From NCBI RefSeq assembly GCF_016793825.1, contig NZ_JAEULM010000044.1, forward strand, positions 496,001-560,000: a stretch of DNA of 64,000 bases, in the 5' to 3' direction. Position numbers and translations under genes: made by a program. The notes below the pieces were generated by a model, which ran no database searches, had not been told where the DNA came from, and saw nothing but the letters and a program-made list of their open reading frames with translations. This stretch comes from Sphingopyxis sp. (GTDB lineage: Bacteria; Pseudomonadota; Alphaproteobacteria; Sphingomonadales; Sphingomonadaceae). Below are positions 51,510-58,798 of the stretch, piece after piece (position 1 is the stretch's first letter; each line of letters opens with the position of its first letter).

Positions 51510-53344
51510 TCGAAACCACGGATATCCGGTTCATCCGCAACGCGATGGTCCCGATGCGCGACGGCGTGCATCTGGCGACCGATATCTATCTTCCCGCCGA
51601 CGGCGCAGCGCTTCCGGTACTGCTCGAGCGTACACCTTACGACAAGGACGGCACCAACCACGCCGATTTTTCAGCGGCCGATCCGACACCGCGATCAAAG
51701 CCGGAGATCGCGCGCCTGTTCGCGGCGCACGGCTATGCCTTTGTGTCGCAGGATTGCCGTGGCCGTTACGGCTCCGAAGGCACGTTTCGCAAATATATGT
51801 CGGAGGCCGAGGACGGCGCCGACACCATCGCGTGGATCATGGAACAGCCATGGTGTAACGGCCGCATTGGTACGCTCGGTCTTTCCTATGGCGCGCATGT
51901 GCAAGCGGCGCTCGCGACGCTCGATCCGCATGGCCTCGCGGCGATGTTCCTTGATTCGGGCGGCTTTTCCAGCGCCTATCACAGCGGCATCCGCCAAGGT
52001 GGGGCCTATGAGCTGAAGCAGCTCACCTGGGCGCTGAAGCATGCGTTGCTGGCACGCGAAACCGCCTCCGATCCCGCGCGTCGCGCAGCGCTCGAGGCGG
52101 TCGACATCCGCGAATGGATCGGGGTCGAAAAATGGCGCCCCGGCCATTCGCCCATCAGCGCGGCGCCCGAATATGAGGATTTCATTCTCGAACAATGGAG
52201 CGAGGACCGCTTCACCGACTTTTGGAAACAGCGCGGCCTCTATGCACGCGGCTGGTACGACGCTTTCGCCGATGTGCCGATGGTCCACATGTCGAGCTGG
52301 TACGACCCCTATGCGCTGACGGCGATCGAGAATTTTACCGGGCTTTCGGCACGCAAGCAGAGCCCGGTGAAGCTTATCATGGGCCCCTGGACGCACGGCA
52401 AGCGTTCGCTGACATATTCGGGCGACGCCGACTTCGGACCGCAATCGACACTCGACCATTTATTCGGCGACTATGTCGCGCTCCGCCAACGCTGGTTCGA
52501 TCATCATCTGAAAGGCGCCGGGCCCGACCCGCTACCCGAACCCGTCTATCTGTTCACCATGGGCGGGGGCTCGGGCCGACGGCTACCGAGCGGGCGGCTT
52601 GATCACGGCGGACGGTGGCGGAGCGCCGCGGGCTGGCCGCTTGCGGCGATGCGAATGACGCCCTTCCACCTGCACATGGACGGGGGTCTTGGCGAAAATC
52701 CCGTCAGTGGTGCCGGTGCCCGCAGCTTCGTCCATGATCCCCATCATCCGGTACCGACGATCGGCGGCGCGATCGCCTCGGGCGCGCCGGTGATGGAGGC
52801 CGGGGGGTTCGACCAGCGCGAAGGCCCCGACTTCTTCGGATCGCGCGAAGCCGGACGCGCGCTGGCCGACCGGCCCGATGTCCTGATCTTCGAAACGCCG
52901 CCGCTCGATACCGATGTCGAGTTGACCGGTCAGGCTATTGCCGACCTGTTCGTCAGTTCGACCGCCGCCGACACCGACGTGATGATCAAAGTCGTTGATG
53001 TTTATCCGCCCAGCGCCGACTATCCGGATGGCTATGCGCTCAATATCGCGCATGGTCTGCTCAGAATGCGGTTCCGCAACGCGTTCGAGGAACCCGAAAT
53101 CATGGAACCTGGAAAGGTCTATCGCGTGCAGATCGTCTCCTTTCCCATGAGCAACCGCTTCGCGATGGGGCACCGCATCCGAGTCGAGATCGCCGGCAGC
53201 AATTTCCCCCATTTCGACATCAATCCCAACACCGACTGGCAGGTCGAGGGCCTTGCGCCAGCGACGGCGGAGACGAGCATCCACCTCGGGCCCGACCGGC
53301 CTTCGTACATCCTGTTGCCGGTCGTGCCGATCGAAATCGCCTGA
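51506..53344 (+). CDS. CocE/NonD-family alpha/beta hydrolase
   Basis: A 612-residue serine hydrolase of the X-Pro dipeptidyl peptidase S15/CocE group. The nucleophile is the Ser of G-L-S-Y-G-A; S-S-W-Y-D-P-Y and G-P-W-T-H-G supply the Asp and His regions. The N-terminal M-R-D-G-V-H-L-A-T-D-I-Y and the C-terminal jelly-roll with G-H-R-I-R-V-E-I-A-G-S-N-F are also family marks. The family includes cocaine esterase, glutaryl-7-ACA acylase and alpha-amino-acid ester hydrolase. There is no signal peptide, so it would act on the imported compound. The start overlaps abgT as ATGA. Confidence 0.9.
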   Translation: MIETTDIRFIRNAMVPMRDGVHLATDIYLPADGAALPVLLERTPYDKDGTNHADFSAADPTPRSKPEIARLFAAHGYAFVSQDCRGRYGSEGTFRKYMSEAEDGADTIAWIMEQPWCNGRIGTLGLSYGAHVQAALATLDPHGLAAMFLDSGGFSSAYHSGIRQGGAYELKQLTWALKHALLARETASDPARRAALEAVDIREWIGVEKWRPGHSPISAAPEYEDFILEQWSEDRFTDFWKQRGLYARGWYDAFADVPMVHMSSWYDPYALTAIENFTGLSARKQSPVKLIMGPWTHGKRSLTYSGDADFGPQSTLDHLFGDYVALRQRWFDHHLKGAGPDPLPEPVYLFTMGGGSGRRLPSGRLDHGGRWRSAAGWPLAAMRMTPFHLHMDGGLGENPVSGAGARSFVHDPHHPVPTIGGAIASGAPVMEAGGFDQREGPDFFGSREAGRALADRPDVLIFETPPLDTDVELTGQAIADLFVSSTAADTDVMIKVVDVYPPSADYPDGYALNIAHGLLRMRFRNAFEEPEIMEPGKVYRVQIVSFPMSNRFAMGHRIRVEIAGSNFPHFDINPNTDWQVEGLAPATAETSIHLGPDRPSYILLPVVPIEIA

Positions 53345-54282
53345 TGGTGCATAAACCGCTCGCACCGGCCGGCGTCGAACCCGACAAGGACGTCAGCTTC
53401 CGCGCGCTCCGCGTCTTCGCCGAGATCATGCGCACCGGATCGGCGACTGCGGCAGGCAAGCAATTGTCGCTCTCGCAGCCTGCGGTCAGCCGCCTCATCG
53501 CGCAGCTCGAGGCACAGGTCGGCTTCGACCTCTTCTACCGAGATCGCGGCAAGCTGGTACCCACGGCCGATGGCACCAAACTGATCCAGGAGGTCGAACT
53601 GACGCTCGCCAGCATCGACCGGTTCAACAGTCTGGTCCGCGATATTGCGGGCTATTCCGCAGGCACGGTGCGGATCGTAGCGCCGCCGAGCTTTGCCGAG
53701 GGAATCCTGCCCGAGATCGTCTCGCGCTTTCGCGAGCGCTTTCCAGGGGTCGAATTCAATATCGATTCCCGCAGCGTCGAAACCGCCCGGTCGATGATCG
53801 CGATGCGCTATGTCGACTGCGGCTTCGTCAAGCTACCAACGGACGAGAGCGACCTTGCGATCGAACAGATCGTGTTGAGCGGGTCGGTTTGCGTGATGCG
53901 TGAAGATCACCCGCTTGCCGGCCTCGCGACAATCACCCCGACCGACATCGGACAATATCCGCTGATCCTGCTCGGCGCCGGGCGGCATTGGCGGACGCAG
54001 GTCGACACGGCCTTTGCAGCCTTCGGCCTTCGACCCGCGGTGGCGATAGAAACCCATACCCATGGTTCGGCCTGCGCGCTCGCGGCACGCGGCAACGGCA
54101 TGGCCATTTTGAATGAGCTGCTTGTAAAGCCTTACCTGCATGCGCCATTGGTGACCCGGCCCTTCCAGCCGCCGATCGCGCACGAATACGCCTTTGCCGT
54201 GTCGAACGTATCGCGCCCCTCACGCCTCACGCTCGAATTTAGGAACGAGGTACTGGCCTATTTCGCAACGAGAATCGCATAA
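53344..54282 (+). CDS. LysR-family regulator of the abgT/hydrolase operon
   Basis: A 312-residue LysR protein. The ATG shares one base with the hydrolase stop (TGATG). The helix-turn-helix contains A-A-G-K-Q-L-S-L-S-Q-P-A-V-S-R-L-I-A-Q-L. Unusually for LysR it is the last gene of the operon that it probably controls. A dyad at 46939-46965 is a candidate binding site. The effector domain resembles those of N-acetyl or amino-acid sensing members, with no specific call possible. Confidence 0.88.
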   Translation: MVHKPLAPAGVEPDKDVSFRALRVFAEIMRTGSATAAGKQLSLSQPAVSRLIAQLEAQVGFDLFYRDRGKLVPTADGTKLIQEVELTLASIDRFNSLVRDIAGYSAGTVRIVAPPSFAEGILPEIVSRFRERFPGVEFNIDSRSVETARSMIAMRYVDCGFVKLPTDESDLAIEQIVLSGSVCVMREDHPLAGLATITPTDIGQYPLILLGAGRHWRTQVDTAFAAFGLRPAVAIETHTHGSACALAARGNGMAILNELLVKPYLHAPLVTRPFQPPIAHEYAFAVSNVSRPSRLTLEFRNEVLAYFATRIA

Positions 54283-54428
54283 GCCCATGGGCCGATGGCG
54301 GACAGTCAACCTCCCGGCCCGTTTGTGTGGTCGACCTTTCGCTTCACAATGTCTGGGCGATGCAGGGTATCGGACGAGCCGCAAACCATATCTGCACTTG
54401 ACCGATGGAGCAGCCTGTAACTCCGGAG

Positions 54429-55352
54429 CTATGAAGTGCCCATCCCGGCAGACGCCTGCCGGCGCTGCCGAGCGCATTCTTCGGCGAGAAAATCCAGCAT
54501 CGCCCGCACCGACGGCAAAAGTCCGCGCCGGGACGGGAAAACGGCGTGAACAATTCCCGCCTTGGGCCGCCAGTCGGGCAGCACATGAATCAATCGCCCT
54601 TCCGCGACATCTTTCCAGATCATCAGCGTCGGCAGCTGGACAATTCCCACGCCCGCAAACGCCGCGTCGCGCAGCGTGGCCATGTCGTCCGTCACGAGGC
54701 GCGGGCGATGCGGAAGGATGGCGGTCGTTCCATCGGCATGCCGGAGTTCCCAGCGATGGTCACGCCGCGGGGGGCCAAGGTCGAGCGTGGGAAAACCGCT
54801 CAGATCGGCGGGAGAAACAAGCGCTCCGCTGACAAGAGCCGGACAAGCGACGAGGCATTGGCTGCTTTCATCGAGCTGGCGCATGACAAGATCGCTTGCC
54901 TCCAGCGGGGGGAACCGCACGCGGATGGCCAGATCGAAGCCCTCCGCAACCACATCGACGCGGCGGTTGGTGCCTTCCAGGTGGATTTCGACTGCCGGAT
55001 GTTCGGCGATGAACCGGGCGACGAGCGAGCCGAACTGAAACGCCAGCAGCCCGGTCGGGCAGCTCATCCGAACGATGCCGTGCGGTTCCGAACGCGCGGT
55101 CGCGATCACCTGCTCGGCCGCCTCGGCCTCGACGAGCATGGCGACGCAGCGCTCATAATAGTCGCGGCCGATCTCGGTGACTGAAAAGCGCCTCGACGAG
55201 CGATTGAGCAAGCGAACGCCCAGCCCGTCCTCGAGCAGGCCGATCCGGCGGCTCAGCAATGATTTCTGTATGTCCAACGCGCGAGCGGCCGGCGCAAAGC
55301 CTCCATGATCGACCACTTGGACGAAATAGTAGAGGTCGTTGAGGTTTCGCAT
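54429..55352 (-). CDS. LysR-family regulator diverging from pirin
   Basis: A 307-residue LysR protein starting M-R-N-L-N-D-L-Y-Y-F-V-Q-V-V-D-H-G-G-F. The motif A-A-R-A-L-D-I-Q-K-S-L-L-S-R-R-I is the recognition helix. This N terminus is shared by the LysR group that flanks pirin and quinone/isochorismatase genes. A perfect 22-base palindrome overlaps its start codon, suggesting autorepression. It is 109 bases from the divergent pirin gene. Confidence 0.9.
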   Translation of the reverse strand: MRNLNDLYYFVQVVDHGGFAPAARALDIQKSLLSRRIGLLEDGLGVRLLNRSSRRFSVTEIGRDYYERCVAMLVEAEAAEQVIATARSEPHGIVRMSCPTGLLAFQFGSLVARFIAEHPAVEIHLEGTNRRVDVVAEGFDLAIRVRFPPLEASDLVMRQLDESSQCLVACPALVSGALVSPADLSGFPTLDLGPPRRDHRWELRHADGTTAILPHRPRLVTDDMATLRDAAFAGVGIVQLPTLMIWKDVAEGRLIHVLPDWRPKAGIVHAVFPSRRGLLPSVRAMLDFLAEECARQRRQASAGMGTS

Positions 55353-55372
55353 CGTCCTTCAGATAGGACGAT
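55351..55372. promoter_or_regulatory. LysR operator ATCGTCCT-N6-AGGACGAT
   Basis: Perfect 8-base arms separated by TCAGAT lie at 55351-55372, overlapping the LysR start codon. A further half-site ATCGTCCT recurs at 55401-55408 closer to pirin. The arrangement of a recognition site plus a second half-site is common for LysR activation. Confidence 0.7.
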
Positions 55373-55461
55373 GCGTCCATTTTCTCAATCTTTTCTAATT
55401 ATCGTCCTGAAGTTATCTCCACTTCAACAGCGCCTCCTCCCATCGAGACGCACGGAGACAG

Positions 55462-56334
55462 ATGATGACGAAAACTATCCTCGGTCGTTACGGCAATGAT
55501 CTCAGCCACTGGGTCGGCGACGGCTTTCCCGTTCGCTCGCTTTTTTCCTACAACAGCCTCGGCCAACATGTGAGCCCGTTCCTGCTGCTCGACTATGCGG
55601 GGCCGCATTATTTCGCCCCAACGACCGATCGGCGTGGGGTCGGCGAACATCCGCACCGTGGGTTCGAAACAGTGACGATCGTCTATGACGGCGAGGTCGA
55701 GCATCGCGATTCCACCGGGAACGGCGGGATCATCGGCCCCGGGGACGTGCAGTGGATGACCGCCGCAGGCGGCATCATTCACGAGGAATATCATTCCTCT
55801 GCGTTCGCCAAGACCGGCGGACCGTTCCGGATGGTGCAATTGTGGGTCAACCTTCCCGCAAAGGACAAGATGGCGCCCGCCGGCTATCAGGGGATCGTCG
55901 CGGCCGATATTCCGGTCGTCGACCTGCCCGAAGCCGCCGGCACCGCCCGCGTCATCGCCGGCACGCTCGGCGATACAACAGGACCGGCAAAGACCTTCAC
56001 GCCGATCAACATGTGGGACGTGCGACTGAACCACGATGCCGACATCACACTGCCCCTGCCCGACGGGCACACGGCGATACTCGTCGTGCTGACCGGCCAT
56101 GTCACGGTGAACGGGACACAGGAAGCAGGCGAGGCGGGGATGGTCCTGCTGAGCCGCGACGGCGGCGGCGTCGACATCCACGCCGACGGCGATGCGACGC
56201 TGCTCGTCCTGACCGGCGAACCGATCGACGAGCCGATCTTCGGCCATGGCCCGTTCGTGATGAACAACGAGAAGGAAATCCGTCAGGCGATCGACGACTA
56301 TAACAGCGGTCGCTTTGCACAGGCCGCGACCTGA
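55462..56334 (+). CDS. Pirin-family cupin protein
   Basis: A 290-residue two-cupin protein. The N-terminal metal site is intact: G-E-H-P-H-R-G-F-E-T-V (two His) and I-I-H-E-E-Y (His, Glu). P-F-R-M-V-Q-L-W-V-N-L-P is also conserved. Bacterial pirins are quercetinase-like dioxygenases or redox-sensing partners. GGAG precedes two adjacent ATGs. The gene is followed by a terminator and then an isochorismatase-like gene, and is probably under the divergent LysR. Confidence 0.9.
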   Translation: MMTKTILGRYGNDLSHWVGDGFPVRSLFSYNSLGQHVSPFLLLDYAGPHYFAPTTDRRGVGEHPHRGFETVTIVYDGEVEHRDSTGNGGIIGPGDVQWMTAAGGIIHEEYHSSAFAKTGGPFRMVQLWVNLPAKDKMAPAGYQGIVAADIPVVDLPEAAGTARVIAGTLGDTTGPAKTFTPINMWDVRLNHDADITLPLPDGHTAILVVLTGHVTVNGTQEAGEAGMVLLSRDGGGVDIHADGDATLLVLTGEPIDEPIFGHGPFVMNNEKEIRQAIDDYNSGRFAQAAT

Positions 56335-56341
56335 TCCCTCG

Positions 56342-56374
56342 ACCCGGCCCCTCACGGGGCCGGGTTCCCTTTTT
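56342..56374 (+). terminator. Rho-independent terminator after pirin
   Basis: A 10-base perfect stem ACCCGGCCCC/GGGGCCGGGT with a TCAC loop is followed by TCCCTTTTT. It starts eight bases after the pirin stop codon. Confidence 0.88.
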
Positions 56375-56479
56375 CCCGACGTCGAGCGGCGACGTGCTCG
56401 CGCCGCTTTTCCCTGCCTCCGGCGGCGCGCCGTGCCGCGCGGAACCTCTGCGAGCATCTGAAACAAATGGAGAAATACC

Positions 56480-57106
56480 ATGTCCAAGCCCTATGTCCGC
56501 CTCGACAAGAATGATGTCGCGGTATTGCTGGTCGATCACCAGACCGGCCTCTTGTCACTGGTACGAGACATCGATCCTGACAAGTTCAAGAACAACGTCC
56601 TGGCGCTCGGCGACATTGCTCAATATTTCGGCCTGCCAACGATCTTGACGACCAGTTTCGAAGAGGGCCCGAACGGCCCGCTCGTCCCCGAACTCGTCGA
56701 ACAGTTTCCCGACGCGCCGTACATCGCTCGGCCGGGCCAGATAAACGCATGGGACAACGAGGATTTCGTCGCCGCCGTAAAGGCGACAGGCAAGAAGCAA
56801 CTGCTGATCGCCGGCGTCGTGACTGAAGTCTGCGTTGCGTTCCCGACCTTGTCGGCTCTGGCGGAAGGTTTCGATGTGTTTGTCGTCACCGACGCCTCGG
56901 GCACCTTCAATCCGATCACGCGCGATGCGGCGTGGAACCGCATGTCGGCAGCCGGTGCCCAGCTGATGAGCTGGTTCGGCGTCGCGGCGGAACTCCACCG
57001 CGACTGGCGCAACGATATCGAAGGACTGGGCGCGCTGTTTTCAGCTCACATCCCCGACTATCGCAACCTCATCACCAGCCACTCCAAGCTGACACAGCGT
57101 CAGTAA
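56480..57106 (+). CDS. Isochorismatase-like cysteine hydrolase (YcaC type)
   Basis: A 208-residue hydrolase. The triad candidates are Asp in L-L-V-D-H-Q, Lys in A-T-G-K-K-Q-L and the nucleophile Cys in V-T-E-V-C-V-A-F. The N-terminal D-V-A-V-L-L-V-D-H-Q-T-G-L-L and the C-terminal W-F-G-V-A-A-E-L-H-R-D-W are typical of YcaC. GGAG stands seven bases before the ATG. Separation from pirin by a terminator implies its own promoter or partial read-through. The substrate is unknown. Confidence 0.9.
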   Translation: MSKPYVRLDKNDVAVLLVDHQTGLLSLVRDIDPDKFKNNVLALGDIAQYFGLPTILTTSFEEGPNGPLVPELVEQFPDAPYIARPGQINAWDNEDFVAAVKATGKKQLLIAGVVTEVCVAFPTLSALAEGFDVFVVTDASGTFNPITRDAAWNRMSAAGAQLMSWFGVAAELHRDWRNDIEGLGALFSAHIPDYRNLITSHSKLTQRQ

Positions 57107-57120
57107 CAATAAGGAAATGA

Positions 57121-57152
57121 CCGGCTGCCGTGAAACCGACGGCCGGCACTTT
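57121..57152 (+). terminator. Possible terminator after the isochorismatase-like gene
   Basis: An imperfect hairpin CCGGCTGCCGT...ACGGCCGG is followed by CACTTTCTT. The stem has a bulge and the T-run is interrupted, so it is a weaker case than the pirin terminator. Confidence 0.4.
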
Positions 57153-57350
57153 CTTCGAAAGACGCCCGACTGACCAGTTGCGAACCCTCGGCTTCCAGAT
57201 AAGAAAATGCAGCAAGATGACGTTCAAGTCGCAGATCTTGCAATCGCGAGCCACTTGCGCAGCCCGAAAAGTAAGTCGACGAACGTCTCCGCCGCGCCCT
57301 CTACAACGTCAAATCAATTAACGATAAACTGATGCAGGCACTTGTACCCG

Positions 57351-58241
57351 TCAACGGTTTCGCGCGGCGATGGTTGCCCGCATGACGGCGCTTTCGCTCG
57401 CTCTGCCGAGCTTTCCGTTGAGCCAACAACCCGTGTCCACCAATTGATCCACATCTATCCCGCCGGCGATCCGGTCACCAAAGGCATAAGCGATGTCCTC
57501 GCTCGCGACATTGCCCGCGGCACCGGGAGCGAAGGGACATCCGCCGGTGCCGCCGATCGCGGCGTCGATCGTCGCCGCGCCCGCGGCTGCAGCGGCGACG
57601 CTGTTGGCGACCCCCATGCCGTGCGTGTCATGGAAATGGACGCGGACGGGCAACGGCGCAACGGCGTCTCTGACGAGGGCAACGAGTCGCCCTGCCTCGT
57701 CGGGGCGAGCGATGCCGATAGTGTCGGCGAGCGAGATTTCGCGAATGGGGGAACCGGCAAGACGTCGCGCCATCGCCACAACCCGAAGGGGATCGACGGC
57801 TCCGTCGAACGGACAGCCGAAGGCCACCGCCAGCGTCACCTGTGCCGGCCGGCCGGCCTCCCGCGCCTCTGCCAGAACGCGTTCGGCCATGGCGGCGCAT
57901 CCCTCGGCCGACATGCCCTGATTTGCGATCGCGAAGCCGTCAGTCATCGGCACAACCAGGCCGATCTCCCCGATATTCGTAGCCAGCGCGCGCTTCGCGC
58001 CCCGCTCATTCAGGACGAGGCCGATCGTGCGAATGGCGGGATCGAGGCGCAAGGCCGCGATCACCGCTTCGGCATCCGCCATCTGCGGCACGCGCGACGG
58101 GTTCACGAAACTGGCCACCTCGATCCGCCGTATGCCGGATGCGACCGCGCGTTCGATCAGTGCGACCTTCGTTGCCGCGGACAGAATCGCGGTTTCGTTC
58201 TGCAGCCCGTCGCGGGGCGACACTTCAACCAGTTCGATCAT
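57351..58241 (-). CDS. Hydroxymethylglutaryl-CoA lyase family protein
   Basis: A 296-residue TIM-barrel lyase of the HMGL-like family. V-E-V-S-P-R-D-G-L-Q-N-E holds the catalytic Arg-Asp, H-F-H-D-T-H-G-M-G the metal-binding His pair, and G-G-C-P-F-A-P-G-A-A-G-N-V the active-site loop Cys. HMG-CoA lyase splits HMG-CoA into acetyl-CoA and acetoacetate in leucine and terpenoid breakdown. It lies nine bases after the SnoaL-like gene, in the same leftward unit. A related lyase for a branched acyl-CoA is possible. Confidence 0.9.
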   Translation of the reverse strand: MIELVEVSPRDGLQNETAILSAATKVALIERAVASGIRRIEVASFVNPSRVPQMADAEAVIAALRLDPAIRTIGLVLNERGAKRALATNIGEIGLVVPMTDGFAIANQGMSAEGCAAMAERVLAEAREAGRPAQVTLAVAFGCPFDGAVDPLRVVAMARRLAGSPIREISLADTIGIARPDEAGRLVALVRDAVAPLPVRVHFHDTHGMGVANSVAAAAAGAATIDAAIGGTGGCPFAPGAAGNVASEDIAYAFGDRIAGGIDVDQLVDTGCWLNGKLGRASESAVMRATIAARNR

Positions 58242-58250
58242 GCAACGGGG

Positions 58251-58637
58251 CTAGTCCGCAATCTGCCGCTCGTACATGCCCCAATCATAATATTCGCGCC
58301 ATGTACGTATCAGCCCGTCCTCGACCTCGAAAATCCCGACCGCGGGCAGGATGCCTGACTTACCGCGCGCCGTGAAATGATCGCGGCGCTCCAGCGTGAC
58401 GACATTGCCCTCGACGCGGCGGTTGAGCACCTCCATCCGCACCGCCGTCGCGATCGCGAAAAAGCCGTCGAGCATCGCCTTGATCTCGGCCTTCCCGCGA
58501 TACGGCTCCTTCATCATGCTCTGCATCACCGCGTCGTCATGGAACAACGACAGGATCAGATCGCCGTCGAGCTTCTGCCATCCCTCCTTCATCCGGTCGA
58601 CCACCGCCAGTGCAGCTTCTTCGTCGGGGCTACGCAT
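58251..58637 (-). CDS. SnoaL/NTF2-like protein
   Basis: A 128-residue protein with an NTF2-like alpha+beta barrel pattern: a long first helix, L-S-L-F-H-D-D-A-V-M, G-K-A-E-I-K-A-M-L-D-G-F, and F-E-V-E-D-G-L-I-R-T-W-R-E-Y-Y-D-W near the end. It resembles limonene-epoxide-hydrolase-like and ketosteroid-isomerase-like members. I start at M-R-S-P-D-E-E-A. It diverges from the TonB receptor, with a MarR-type operator 53 bases upstream. The reaction cannot be named. Confidence 0.82.
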   Translation of the reverse strand: MRSPDEEAALAVVDRMKEGWQKLDGDLILSLFHDDAVMQSMMKEPYRGKAEIKAMLDGFFAIATAVRMEVLNRRVEGNVVTLERRDHFTARGKSGILPAVGIFEVEDGLIRTWREYYDWGMYERQIAD

Positions 58638-58689
58638 GTGAATATCTCTCCCTCTGTCCATTCGATCCCGATGGCCGAAATGGGATTTC

Positions 58690-58704
58690 GTCAAATCTAT
58701 TGAC
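58690..58704. promoter_or_regulatory. Palindromic operator GTCAA-N5-TTGAC (site 1)
   Basis: GTCAAATCTATTGAC lies between the divergent SnoaL-like (start 58637) and receptor (start 58799) genes. The same 15-base pattern recurs at 62830-62844. The MarR regulator encoded between the two sites is the likely binder. Confidence 0.75.
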
Positions 58705-58798
58705 AATAATAACTCTCATGCGTCATCTTCAACATGTCAACCAGCTTTACAAAGCGGCAAACCGCGAGGGGCTGGCGAAGCGTGGAGGGAGAGCGAAA

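Noticed and set aside
54194-54832. 212-codon plus-strand frame across the end of the LysR gene at 53344
   Set aside because: Runs antisense to the next LysR gene and is Arg/Ser-rich without motifs.
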